DNA of 64,000 nucleotides, taken from Corallococcus sp. AS-1-6 (GTDB lineage Bacteria; Myxococcota; Myxococcia; Myxococcales; Myxococcaceae). The DNA lies in contig NZ_JAIQDE010000016.1 in the NCBI RefSeq assembly GCF_020037015.1, positions 62,001 through 126,000 of the forward strand. Direction: 5' to 3'. Made by a program: the position numbers and the translations under genes. The notes below the pieces were generated by a model. The model saw only the letters and a list, made by a program, of their open reading frames with translations. It did no database searches and was not told where the DNA came from. Shown here in pieces: positions 29,001 to 35,824 of this stretch (its first letter is position 1; the number at the start of each line of letters is the position of its first letter).

Positions 29001-29800
29001 GTGCGCAGCACGTAGACGCCGGCCTGCGCGACCTCCGCGTCGATGCCCAGCGCGTACATGTCCCCGTGGCCGGGCTCGCCGCCCAGGTCCAGCCGGCCGT
29101 CCGGCGAGCGCAGCGTGCGCACCGCCAGCGGGCCGTACGCGCCCGTGAAGGGGCCCGCGAAGGAGCCGTCCTTCTCCGGCGCGATGGGCTCGTCGATGGC
29201 CAGCACGTGGAAGGGGGAGAAGGGGCCCACCAGCGTGGCCTCGCTGGCGCCGCCCAGGTCCTTGAGCGTCTGGGCCTGGGTGGCCGCGTCCCCGCGCAGG
29301 CTCGCCACGGACAGGCGCGCGGCGCGCAGCAGGTAGGCCGTCTCACCCCGGGCGCCCGCGGCGAGCCCCGCGTCCACGCCCTTGAGGATGGTGTCGTCCT
29401 CCGCGCGCGAGGTGCCCACGCGGTCCAGCACGTAGCGCGCGGCGATGACGGCCACCGGGTGCCGGGGCGCGCGCTTCACCAGCTCCAGGGACGCGGCGAG
29501 CGCGCGGTCGGACTGGCCGTTGCGGCGGGCGAGCAGCGCCTGCCCTTCCAGGGCGTACGGGTCGCCCGGGTCCTTCTTCACGGCGGCGTCGAAGCGCTCC
29601 TGGGCGAGCTTCGCGTCACCCGCGACGAGGTAGGCGTGGAAGCCCGCGAACGCGAGCGTGCGCGCCTCCGTGTCACCCTGGCCGGCCCGCTCGGCGGCGG
29701 ACTCGAGCACGTGGGGCGCGACGACGGAGGAGGGCCGGGGGCAGCCGGTGAGGCCGGCGACGAGGGCGAGCGCGGTCAGGCCGCTGCGGAAGGTGCGCAT
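26024..29800 (-). CDS. Giant TPR/DUF3857/transglutaminase-like lipoprotein, catalytic residues degenerate
   Basis: The 1258-residue product has a lipoprotein signal (LTALALVAGLTGC, Cys near 20). The first half contains TPR-like helical repeats, a beta-sandwich-like stretch (YVLRTVSQTSHRVLMDGAPV), more TPRs, then a DUF3857 domain (about 690-880) and a transglutaminase-like domain (about 890-1010). Compared with the paralogue at 56225-59887, the Cys segment GDCKDKA is replaced by QDRGSRL, the His in FNHAIAYV becomes a Tyr-containing LPYAALRV, while the Asp (WLDTSV) stays. I infer it is enzymatically dead and probably structural or regulatory. It lies 85 nt downstream of the kinase gene on the same strand. 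Confidence 0.85.
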   Translation of the reverse strand: MRTFRSGLTALALVAGLTGCPRPSSVVAPHVLESAAERAGQGDTEARTLAFAGFHAYLVAGDAKLAQERFDAAVKKDPGDPYALEGQALLARRNGQSDRALAASLELVKRAPRHPVAVIAARYVLDRVGTSRAEDDTILKGVDAGLAAGARGETAYLLRAARLSVASLRGDAATQAQTLKDLGGASEATLVGPFSPFHVLAIDEPIAPEKDGSFAGPFTGAYGPLAVRTLRSPDGRLDLGGEPGHGDMYALGIDAEVAQAGVYVLRTVSQTSHRVLMDGAPVLERRDWARTASTVSVRALELPAGKHRFVVKMSRDNTQGGLSFALAKADGSPSGVRLTAATGPAPRWNASAPGEVEAPDLYPGAEDLAQALQGEAGETLSTFLAVRDGLARDLDGTHRLMAKLEATTPALLTLRAEQAAQDRGIPSKVARGRATRDLEAALAKDPGNVAALLLRADLFLDDGQPATALDTLKTARDAVKPAGFPVHILMARAALALDVDAQAEVALAAALEAQPGLCEALGLQYSLARRRDAVARTDELVKAQEGCPGADSRRVDHLRTRGDLDGAAKGYTQLLAQDPDNLTTAAALSGVYVSQRRYDDAAKVLQTLSTVWPRNAEILKRLADVREYAGQGAEALKLREQALKLDGTDLALRRAVERAKTGKELLAAYAIDGKEALKAYEAAPVTGGSAAAYVLDAAAVQVYPDGSLVNRIHTIQKALEQSGVQEIAEVNIPRGAQVLALRTLKADGRVLEPENIEGKDTMSLPGVQVGDSVEVEYLLPESDRGPAQPGFTASAFYFQIANQPNAWSTYTVVAPKGSGMKVDAHGMKAPPPEVKGDAEVFHYDARRVPPFIPEPDAPPSGNEYLPFVMVGAGETGNDGLARVYGDAFQDRWIRTSEVEAFARQATEGKKGLEAVKALHAAVMKRFSGRDASLAQSAASTVAQDRGSRLTVMKAGLETLGIPSRIAAIRTFNTDPAPYLFPADALLPYAALRVEVPGEQPVWLDTSVRYGPFGELPETAMGEREAYLLPEPGKPLQKVKTPPLKPRAGKDVKLTLELGADGSLKGQGEEVYSGFEAAQIAEAFEQLSAESRNQALQGAVARYFGGAELSSVKLEHQEEVGAPFVLRYAFTVPRFGRMEGDSRMALGPLTFPALLGRRYVQLSSRTTPLYIDDTEASRTNVAVTLPQGWKLSDPQAGLKVDSQFGHYTRTEKQDGRTLTISESFNLPRARILPAEYEKFSGFAGDVDLLQVRELFLVKQ

Positions 29801-29885
29801 AGGGGAGCCGAGGGATAATGCAATCCCCCCGGAGAGGCCATATTCCCCTTGCGGTGGCTGTTCGGCGCCGACCCCGCCCGGTCCC

Positions 29886-31766
29886 CTAGCGGCGCTTCGG
29901 GGTGGGCTTGGCGGGGGCCGCCTTGACCGGCGGGCGCTTGACCGGGGGCGGCGGCGGGGCGGGCTTCTTGGCCACCACGGCCTTCGCCGGCACCGTGTTG
30001 GCGGCCACCGTGCGGGGCGGCTGCTGCGGGACGACGACCACCGGCGAGGACGTGACCTCCGTCACGGGCGCGGGCTTGTCCACCGTGTAGGTGAGCCCCT
30101 CGACGGTGCACGTGCCCTCGATGCAGCCGATGACCGGCGCCGGGGCCTCGCCGAAGTGGGCCTGCCAGTCCGGGCCCAGGTTCAGGGGCTCCGCGATGGG
30201 GCGCTGGTCCTTGCCCTGGCCGACGAAGGCCTGCATCACGCCGTCCTCGGTGACGAACAGCTCCAGCCGCACCTCGCCCTCCGGGGACGCGAGGCCCAGC
30301 ATGGCGCCGCCGCGCTCGCCCAGGGACCACTCCAGGGTCAGCGGCGCGCCCGCGCCGTGGTGCACGAGCGTGACGTAGCGGCCGTCCCGGCCCATCAGCC
30401 CCAGCGAGGCCACCGGCTCCGGCGGCGGGCCGTCCCAGAGCTCCTTCAGGCGGCGCTTCCACGTGGCCGGCGGCGCTTCGGCGCGTACGCGCGCGGTCAG
30501 CCGGGCCACGCCGCCCACCAGCCCCAGCACGTCCACGCGCGCGCGGCCCACGTGCGACGCGTTCTTCTCGTCGTCCACGGGCGGGAAGACCAGGGCCTTG
30601 TTCTCGAAGTTCAGCGTGCGGCCGGCCACCAGCATCTGCGGCAGGTCCGGGCCGTCCCCCATGGTCACGCGGCGCTTGTCCGGGGTGACGTCCTCCACCC
30701 GGCCCGGGCCGTTGCGGGGCGAGTCCCGCAGCGCCTGGTCCATGATGGCCTTGCTCGGCAGCGGAAGCTGGACGCGCACCTGCCCGCTGCGGTTGTACGC
30801 CACGCCCAGCACGCCCACGGCGGCCAGCACCGTCACGCCCGCGGCCGTCTGCGCCGTCACGCGCGCCGCGCGGCGCATGGCCGCCTTCGCCCGCTGCCAG
30901 CGCGTCAGCCGCAGGGGCGGCATGGACAGGAGGCTGCCGGGGACCAGCGGCTCCAGGTCCGCGATGAGCGCCGTGACGGACGGGTAGCGCTCGTCCGGAT
31001 CCGGCTTGAGGCACCGCATCACGATGGCGTCCACGCGCGCGTCCAGGCCCGGGCGCTTGCGCGACGGCGGATCGAAGGTGCCCAGCGGCACCTCGCCGGT
31101 GAAGGTCTCGTAGAGGATGACGCCCAGGGAGAAGATGTCCGCTCTCGCGTCCGCGCTCTTCGCGTCCACGCGCTGCTCGGGCGCCATGTACGAGATGGTG
31201 CCCATGGACACGTGCGTGGACGTGAGCGCGAAGCGCGACGCCGCCGACGCGTCGTCCAGGAAGGACGCCAGCCCGAAGTCGGACACCTTCGCGATGCCGC
31301 CGGCCTGCTGATCCAGCAGGATGTTCTCCGGCTTCAGGTCACGGTGGATGACGCCCCGGCCGTGCGCGTACTCGATGGCCCGGCAGATCTCGAGCATCCG
31401 GCGCAGCAGCACCGGCGTCTCCATGGACGGGCTGCGCATGAGCTCGCGCAGGGACGGCCCGTCCACGAACTCCATCACCAGGTAGTAGGTGTTGTCCGTC
31501 TTCCCCTTGTCGACGATGGCGACGACGTGGGGGTGGCTCAGCGTCGCCAGCGCCGCGGCTTCCTTCTGGAAACGCGCGATGAACGACGGGTCCTTGGCCA
31601 GGTCCGGGTTCAGCAGCTTCACCGCGACCGTACGGCCGAGCGAGAGCTGGGTGGCCTTGTGGACCTCTCCCATGCCTCCGGCGCCGACGAGCTTCTCCAG
31701 GCGGTAACCGCTGACGAGATCAGGAGGCCGGGAACGACTGATGGCGGTGGGCTCGAACGAGGACAT
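29886..31766 (-). CDS. Transmembrane Ser/Thr protein kinase (Hanks type)
   Basis: The 626-residue protein has a complete kinase domain (about 20-280): glycine loop VGAGGMGEV, catalytic lysine K50 in VAVKLLN, HRDLKPEN, DFGL, and the APEQR activation-segment motif. A membrane helix follows (about 305-325, TAAGVTVLAAVGVLGVAY), then an extracytoplasmic domain with a lectin-like or concanavalin-like flavour (ARVDVLGLVGGVARLTARV) and a Pro/Lys-rich tail. Such kinases are abundant in myxobacteria and phosphorylate proteins in response to envelope signals. All catalytic residues are present. Target unknown; it is followed by the DUF3857-like gene. Confidence 0.92.
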   Translation of the reverse strand: MSSFEPTAISRSRPPDLVSGYRLEKLVGAGGMGEVHKATQLSLGRTVAVKLLNPDLAKDPSFIARFQKEAAALATLSHPHVVAIVDKGKTDNTYYLVMEFVDGPSLRELMRSPSMETPVLLRRMLEICRAIEYAHGRGVIHRDLKPENILLDQQAGGIAKVSDFGLASFLDDASAASRFALTSTHVSMGTISYMAPEQRVDAKSADARADIFSLGVILYETFTGEVPLGTFDPPSRKRPGLDARVDAIVMRCLKPDPDERYPSVTALIADLEPLVPGSLLSMPPLRLTRWQRAKAAMRRAARVTAQTAAGVTVLAAVGVLGVAYNRSGQVRVQLPLPSKAIMDQALRDSPRNGPGRVEDVTPDKRRVTMGDGPDLPQMLVAGRTLNFENKALVFPPVDDEKNASHVGRARVDVLGLVGGVARLTARVRAEAPPATWKRRLKELWDGPPPEPVASLGLMGRDGRYVTLVHHGAGAPLTLEWSLGERGGAMLGLASPEGEVRLELFVTEDGVMQAFVGQGKDQRPIAEPLNLGPDWQAHFGEAPAPVIGCIEGTCTVEGLTYTVDKPAPVTEVTSSPVVVVPQQPPRTVAANTVPAKAVVAKKPAPPPPPVKRPPVKAAPAKPTPKRR

Positions 31767-31844
31767 GGGCGGGGAACAGGGCGGCGAGGGTAGCAGAAAC
31801 GGGACGCCGCGTTACCGCTCCCCAGCGACCCTCCCGGCCCCCTC

Positions 31845-31867
31845 CCGCCCGCCGGGGGGGCGGGCGG
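31845..31867 (-). terminator. Hairpin downstream of the GAF protein gene
   Basis: CCGCCCG (31845-31851) pairs with CGGGCGG (31861-31867) just beyond the stop of the leftward GAF gene, before the kinase gene. The loop is a run of G. There is no T-tract, so it is a weak candidate. Confidence 0.3.
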
Positions 31868-31895
31868 CCATGACCCGGCCGGGTCCGGTGTCGGC

Positions 31896-32480
31896 TCAGG
31901 TGTCCCCGGCGACGGGGCGCAGCACGCTGGTGAGGTTGGTGCGCACCTGCGACAGCGAGGAGCGCATGTTCGAGTGCCGCACCGACGCGCCAATGGCCCG
32001 CGCCAGCGACTTGAGCAGGGAGATCTCCTCCGGGCGCCACAGCCGCGCCTGGCGGCAGTCCTCGAACGCCACGAACCCCCACCACTGCTTGGCCGGGACG
32101 ATGGGGCACAGCAGCACGGACTGCACGCCCTGGCGCTCCAGCAGCTCGCGCATCATCGGCGGCGCTTCCCGGGTGGTGCAGGAGACCACCATCTGCGCCT
32201 CCAGCATGTCCGCCCACGCCATCGCGTAGTCGCGCATGGGCAGCGAGCGCAGCACCGGGTGCGCCAGCGGGGACACCACGCCCGGCTCCGCCCACGCGTA
32301 GCGCAGGTCCGTGAGGAACCGGCCCGCCAGGTTCGTGGTGCGGTTCTCGAAGAGGCACGCGCGGTCCACCTTCAGCGGGCGGGCCACCATGCCCAGCGCA
32401 TCCGAACCCGTGGCCGGGCACAGGCCCTTGTCCAGGAGCAACCGCGACGCTTCGGACACCTTCGTGAACGCTTCCACCAT
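31896..32480 (-). CDS. GAF-domain sensor-like protein
   Basis: The product (about 194 residues from ATG 32480) is a single GAF domain: DRACLFENRTTNLAGRFLTDLRYAW, an LLCPIVPAKQWWGFVAFEDC core and a C-terminal helix (LKSLARAIGASVRHSNM). No output domain is attached, so it may act as a stand-alone ligand binder. Start is uncertain: ATG 32540 would add 20 residues and has an AGGA nearby, but a well-formed promoter at 32554-32582 predicts a transcript start close to 32547, which favours 32480. It is downstream of nothing on this strand and lies upstream of the kinase gene. Confidence 0.78.
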   Translation of the reverse strand: MVEAFTKVSEASRLLLDKGLCPATGSDALGMVARPLKVDRACLFENRTTNLAGRFLTDLRYAWAEPGVVSPLAHPVLRSLPMRDYAMAWADMLEAQMVVSCTTREAPPMMRELLERQGVQSVLLCPIVPAKQWWGFVAFEDCRQARLWRPEEISLLKSLARAIGASVRHSNMRSSLSQVRTNLTSVLRPVAGDT

Positions 32481-32524
32481 GACCGTCTCGCTTGAAGGGG
32501 GGGAGGGGGACACCCCTTCCTGTC

Positions 32525-32544
32525 GTGGATGAGCCGTCATCCAC
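32525..32544 (-). promoter_or_regulatory. Perfect dyad just downstream of the GAF promoter
   Basis: On the + strand GTGGATGA (32525-32532) and TCATCCAC (32537-32544) form an 8-nt inverted repeat with a 4-nt spacer. It lies within about twenty bases of the predicted transcript start, where it could be an operator or a leader hairpin. Confidence 0.4.
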
Positions 32545-32553
32545 ACATGTCCT

Positions 32554-32582
32554 GTTATGCGCGATTCCTCTGTTCCTGTCAA
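32554..32582 (-). promoter_or_regulatory. Sigma-70-type promoter of the GAF gene
   Basis: On the minus strand a consensus -35, TTGACA (32582-32577), is followed after exactly 17 bases by CATAAC (32559-32554), which matches four of six -10 positions. It lies about 75 nt upstream of the chosen start codon. Confidence 0.6.
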
Positions 32583-32650
32583 ATGGTGGTTTTACTGAAA
32601 ACCCAAGAAGGAGCGAGGTGCGGTGGACCCGGGGCCTGGAAACGCGAACA

Positions 32651-32678
32651 GGGGCGCCCTCCTCATGGAGAGCGCCCC
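32651..32678 (-). terminator. Terminator hairpin of small exported protein gene A
   Basis: GGGGCGC (32651-32657) pairs with GCGCCCC (32672-32678) and the stem continues with CTCC/GGAG around a 4-nt loop, one mismatch. It lies 46 nt after the gene's stop; the minus strand then reads TGTTCGCGTTTCC. A near-identical hairpin follows the paralogous gene at 33178-33204. Confidence 0.65.
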
Positions 32679-32724
32679 TGCCCGGGCACGACGTGGGGTG
32701 CATCCCTTGGAGGAGGGACGCGGA

Positions 32725-32994
32725 TTACTGCGCGGACTTCTGGGAGGCGGGGGCCTTCAGGGGCTTCTTGCCGCCGGTGCCCTGCATCATCGTCTCCGTG
32801 CGGCCGGAGGGCGCGGCCTCCGTCGTCGCCTCGGTCTTGACCTCGGTCTTCGCGGGCGCGTGGGGGTCCGCCTGCACGTCGGTGGACGCGGGGGCCTTCG
32901 TCTCCGCGGCGGGCGCCTTGGCGGGGGCGGGCTGGGTGGGGGCGGCGATGGCGGCGGTGGCGGACAGCAGGGCGGCGACGAGGAAGGTCTTCAT
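32725..32994 (-). CDS. Small exported protein A, Ala/Pro/Lys-rich
   Basis: An 89-residue product with a Sec signal peptide (MKTFLVAALLSATAAIAAP, cleavage near residue 18) and a low-complexity mature part rich in Ala, Pro, Lys, Glu and Thr, ending KAPASQKSAQ. No folded domain is visible. It resembles the next gene (MKTxxVAAL start, similar composition), so the two are likely paralogues. No clear ribosome-binding site precedes the ATG. The GC content and codon use match the neighbourhood. Function unknown; such proteins may be envelope linkers or bind polymers, which is only inference. Confidence 0.68.
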   Translation of the reverse strand: MKTFLVAALLSATAAIAAPTQPAPAKAPAAETKAPASTDVQADPHAPAKTEVKTEATTEAAPSGRTETMMQGTGGKKPLKAPASQKSAQ

Positions 32995-33177
32995 GGTGAT
33001 GGGCTCGGAGTCTTGACGGCGGCCCGCGCTGGAGTGCGCCGGGCATCGTCATCGCGCCTTCAGATGGGGCGCGGGGTTTGTTTATTCACCCTGCGTCACG
33101 TGGCGCCGCTCGCGCGCGCGCCGGATGAAGGACCGCTGGAGTGACAACGATTCCGCTCCCACGCGCAAACGACAACA

Positions 33178-33204
33178 GGGGCGCCCTCGTGAGGAGAGCG
33201 CCCC
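33178..33204 (-). terminator. Terminator hairpin of small exported protein gene B
   Basis: GGGGCGC (33178-33184) pairs with GCGCCCC (33198-33204) with an inner CTC/GAG and one mismatch, about 60 nt after the stop of the 33265-33525 gene. The minus strand continues TGTTGTCGTTTGCG. Core and flanks (AACAGGGGCGCCCTC...GGAGAGCGCCCCTG) are almost the same as at 32651-32678. Confidence 0.65.
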
Positions 33205-33264
33205 TGCCGGGACCGCCTCCTGTCCGTCCCTTGGAGGCGGACAGGGCGCGAGTGAAGCGAGGGA

Positions 33265-33525
33265 TCAGCCCTCGGTCTTCGTCTCGGTGGTGGTCTTCTT
33301 CTCGGTCTTGGTCTTCGTGCCCTTCTTGGTGGCCTTGCCCTCGTGCTTGGTCTCGGTCTTGGACTCGGTCTTCATCTCACCCTGCATCTCGGCGGCGGGG
33401 GCGGCGGCCTCGGTCTTCGCCTCGGCGGCGGGGGCCGGCTGCGCGGCGGGGGCGGCGGCGGGAGCCGGGGTGTTGGCGAACGCGGTGGTGGCGGCGAAGA
33501 GGGCGGCGACGATGACAGTCTTCAT
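33265..33525 (-). CDS. Small exported protein B, Lys/Thr/Glu-rich
   Basis: The start is ATG 33525, where a signal peptide begins (MKTVIVAALFAATTAFAN, cleavage near 17); the much longer frame upstream is not coding. The 86-residue product has an Ala/Pro-rich middle and a highly charged tail of KTET-like repeats, probably disordered. It is a likely paralogue of the 32725-32994 gene. A GGAG lies 7 nt before the ATG, and a sigma-54-like promoter is found 60-75 nt upstream. Function unknown. Confidence 0.68.
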   Translation of the reverse strand: MKTVIVAALFAATTAFANTPAPAAAPAAQPAPAAEAKTEAAAPAAEMQGEMKTESKTETKHEGKATKKGTKTKTEKKTTTETKTEG

Positions 33526-33861
33526 GGATGGCTCCGGGGACGACACGCCGACGCGGGATTGCATCGGTTGATGCCATGGCCCTTGAGCACCCGCCGTGCC
33601 AGCACCCGTTTCAAGCAACTTCGCGGGGTTCTCCGGGTGGGAGCGGATCCGCCATGGGGAGAATCTCCTCAGTTGCGATTGCAACAATGGGTGCAAGCTC
33701 CCCAGGCAGGCGCACGTTGCTTTGACGGCAACGACGCTCTTCTGCAAGCTGCACCGCGACCTTCCGTCCCGAGCGCCACGCGCCGTGACATGAAGGGGAG
33801 CATGAAGCCCGGATGTCCTCGTCGTGCATGTCGCGCGGCCAGGTGTCGGGAGAGATGGCGT
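33526..33861. other. Divergent intergenic region (336 nt)
   Basis: No gene is supported. The region is less GC-rich than its flanks and holds a sigma-54-like promoter for the leftward gene (33586-33601) and three short dyads: GCATC-GGTT-GATGC (33561-33574), GTTGC-GATT-GCAAC (33672-33685) and GTTGC-N7-GCAAC (33716-33732). The last two share the same half-site and could be operators for either flanking gene. No clear sigma-70 promoter was found for the rightward lipoprotein gene. Confidence 0.5.
33586..33601 (-). promoter_or_regulatory. Sigma-54-like promoter of small exported protein gene B
   Basis: On the minus strand TGGCACGGCGGGTGCT carries the -24 TGGCACG element and a -12 TGC with the required spacing (GG and GC ten bases apart); only one -12 base departs from the TTGC consensus. 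The transcript would start near 33575, leaving a leader of about 50 nt. A sigma-54 activator gene lies 2.3 kb away. Confidence 0.55.
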
Positions 33862-34323
33862 ATGCGGCACCTGCTGGTGGCATGGAGTGTGGCGTGGCTG
33901 GGAGTGGGATGCGCCGCGACCATTCCCCCCGAGCGCCTCCAGGCCCAGGTGACGGAGACGGAGCGCTGGCAGCGCGAGTACCAGGCCGAGCGCGAGCGCA
34001 CCGAGGCGCTGGCGGCGAAGCTGGCGGCGCTGGAGTCCGCGCTGGAGGAGCTGGCGCAGGAGCGCGCGGAGGCGGAGCAGGCGCGCGCGGAGGCGGAGCA
34101 GGCGCGCACGGCGGCCACGGAGGAGCTGGCGCGGCTGGAGGCGGAGCGCCACACGCTGGAGGAGCACAACGCGCAGTTGTTGGCGCGGCAGCGCGAGCTG
34201 GCGGCGCTGCACGAGGAGCTGTCGGACGTCTGGTACGAGTCCGCGCTGGAGCGCGCGCGGCGGCGCACCCAGCCGCCCCTGCCGGGCGCCACCTCCACCG
34301 AGGCGGCCGGGCCGGTGCCGTGA
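33862..34323 (+). CDS. Coiled-coil lipoprotein
   Basis: The start is ATG 33862 with a GGGAGAG ribosome-binding site; the longer upstream frame has no coding character. The 153-residue product has a lipoprotein leader (LVAWSVAWLGVGC, Cys near 17) and then an almost continuous coiled coil (about 25-130) of Glu/Ala/Arg-rich heptads with the repeat EQARAEAEQAR, ending with a Pro/Thr tail. It is probably anchored in the envelope and oligomerises. A strong terminator follows 8 nt after the stop, so it is monocistronic even though the histidine kinase gene is close. Confidence 0.8.
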   Translation: MRHLLVAWSVAWLGVGCAATIPPERLQAQVTETERWQREYQAERERTEALAAKLAALESALEELAQERAEAEQARAEAEQARTAATEELARLEAERHTLEEHNAQLLARQRELAALHEELSDVWYESALERARRRTQPPLPGATSTEAAGPVP

Positions 34324-34330
34324 GTCTCGC

Positions 34331-34365
34331 GCGGGCGTCCGTGACGGGACGCCCGCGGTTTCTTT
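34331..34365 (+). terminator. Intrinsic terminator after the coiled-coil lipoprotein gene
   Basis: GCGGGCGTCC (34331-34340) pairs perfectly with GGACGCCCGC (34347-34356) around a 6-nt loop and is followed by GGTTTCTTT. This is the clearest intrinsic terminator in the window. Confidence 0.85.
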
Positions 34366-34390
34366 CCCTGTCGACCCAAGGAGCGTCCCC

Positions 34391-35824
34391 GTGGCGATGA
34401 ACTCGCGGACCCCCATCCGTGGATACCGCGCGGGTTTCTTCTTCGTGGTGACGCTCTTGTCGGGCGTCATCGGCTTCATGCTCTGGACGGAGGTGCGCAC
34501 CGGGCATCAGGTGGACGCGCTGGTGCTGGAGGCCCTGGAGCGCGCGAGCCTCATCGGCCGCATCCGCGTGGACGTGATGTCGCTGGAGTCCGCCATCGAG
34601 GCGCACGTGCGCTCCAGCGGGGACGCGGAGCGCAAGGAAGCCGACGCGGTGATGGAGGACATCCTGGGCAGCATCCGGCAGTCCTCGGAGGCGTACATGC
34701 GCCACCTGCCGCCCGGCGAGAAGGAGATCTGGCTGCGCTTCAACGGCGCGTGCCAGGGGCTGGCGGACCAGGTGCGCGCGGCGGCGGTGTTCTCACGGCA
34801 GCGCGACGCGGAGCGCGCCCGGCGCCACCTGGTGGAGAGCATCCGCCCCCTGGCGGCGGAGGTGGACCAGTTGGCGGGACAGTTGGCCACGGAGAACGCG
34901 TCCGACGCGCGCGTGCTGGTGGGAAGGCTGGGCACGCTGCGGGTGCGCAACACGGCCCTGGGCGCGGCCACCACGCTCCTGGCCATCCTGCTGTCCATGC
35001 TGGTGGGCTGGCACATCATCTCCCTGCTCAAGCGCCAGGACGCCACCATCCAGGGACAGTTGGAGGAGCTGGGGCGGCACAACCAGGAGCTGGATGCGTT
35101 CACCCGGCGCGTGGCGCACGACCTGATGGGCCCGCTGTCCCCGCTCAAGGGCTACCTGACGCTCATCCGGCGCTCCGGCGCGGTGAAGGACCCGGGCGCG
35201 CTGGAGATGATTTCGCAGTGCGAGTCCAGCGCGGTGCGCATGGGCGAGCTCATTGAAGCGCTGCTGCGCTTCTGCCGCGCGGGCACGCGGGGCGACGGGA
35301 CGATGGGGGAGCTGGACACGGCGGTGAGCACGCTCTTGCTGGAGGTGAGCCAGACGGCCACGGCGCTGGGCGTGTCGCTGGAGCGCGAGCTGGAGCCGGG
35401 CGTGCTGGTGGACTGTCCGGCGCAGTTGCTCCAGGTGGTGGCGCGCAACCTCCTGTCCAACGCGGTGAAGTACACGGCGGGGCGGCCGGATCCGCGCGTG
35501 AAGGTGCGGGTGGCGACGGAGGGGGCGGACGCGGTGGTGGAGGTGACGGACAACGGGCTGGGGATGAGCGCGGCGACGCAGGCGTCGCTGTTCCAGCCGT
35601 TCTTCCGGGCCGCGGAGGTGCGGGGCATCCCGGGGCACGGCCTGGGGCTGGCGACCACCCGGCGCGTGGTGGAGGCGCACGGCGGCACGCTCACGGTGCA
35701 TTCAGAAGAAGGCAAGGGCACGCGGATCCGCGTGCGGTTCGCACGTGCGGCGCGCACTCCGGCGCCGCTTGTGGTGGAGTCCGGGGCGCAGCGCGACGCC
35801 TCCTCCATCCGCAAGGCCTCATGA
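34391..35824 (+). CDS. Membrane sensor histidine kinase
   Basis: GTG 34391 is preferred over ATG 34397 because AAGGAG lies 7 nt before it. The 477-residue protein has two membrane helices (about 14-33 and 192-213) around a periplasmic helical sensor (about 35-190, four-helix-bundle-like, with a run of Glu/Arg-rich helices). Then comes a dimerisation/phosphoacceptor region, with the His in FTRRVAHDLMGPL (near residue 242), and an ATPase domain with the N box ARNLLSNAVKY, DNGLGM and GHGLGLATTRRVV. It is coupled to the sigma-54 regulator gene (ATGA overlap), so it should phosphorylate that regulator. Signal unknown. Confidence 0.93.
   Translation: MAMNSRTPIRGYRAGFFFVVTLLSGVIGFMLWTEVRTGHQVDALVLEALERASLIGRIRVDVMSLESAIEAHVRSSGDAERKEADAVMEDILGSIRQSSEAYMRHLPPGEKEIWLRFNGACQGLADQVRAAAVFSRQRDAERARRHLVESIRPLAAEVDQLAGQLATENASDARVLVGRLGTLRVRNTALGAATTLLAILLSMLVGWHIISLLKRQDATIQGQLEELGRHNQELDAFTRRVAHDLMGPLSPLKGYLTLIRRSGAVKDPGALEMISQCESSAVRMGELIEALLRFCRAGTRGDGTMGELDTAVSTLLLEVSQTATALGVSLERELEPGVLVDCPAQLLQVVARNLLSNAVKYTAGRPDPRVKVRVATEGADAVVEVTDNGLGMSAATQASLFQPFFRAAEVRGIPGHGLGLATTRRVVEAHGGTLTVHSEEGKGTRIRVRFARAARTPAPLVVESGAQRDASSIRKAS

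Noticed and set aside
26186-29818. Antisense frame of about 1200 residues over the other giant gene
   Set aside because: Same reasoning: third-position GC bias leaves opposite frames open; no signal, no motif.
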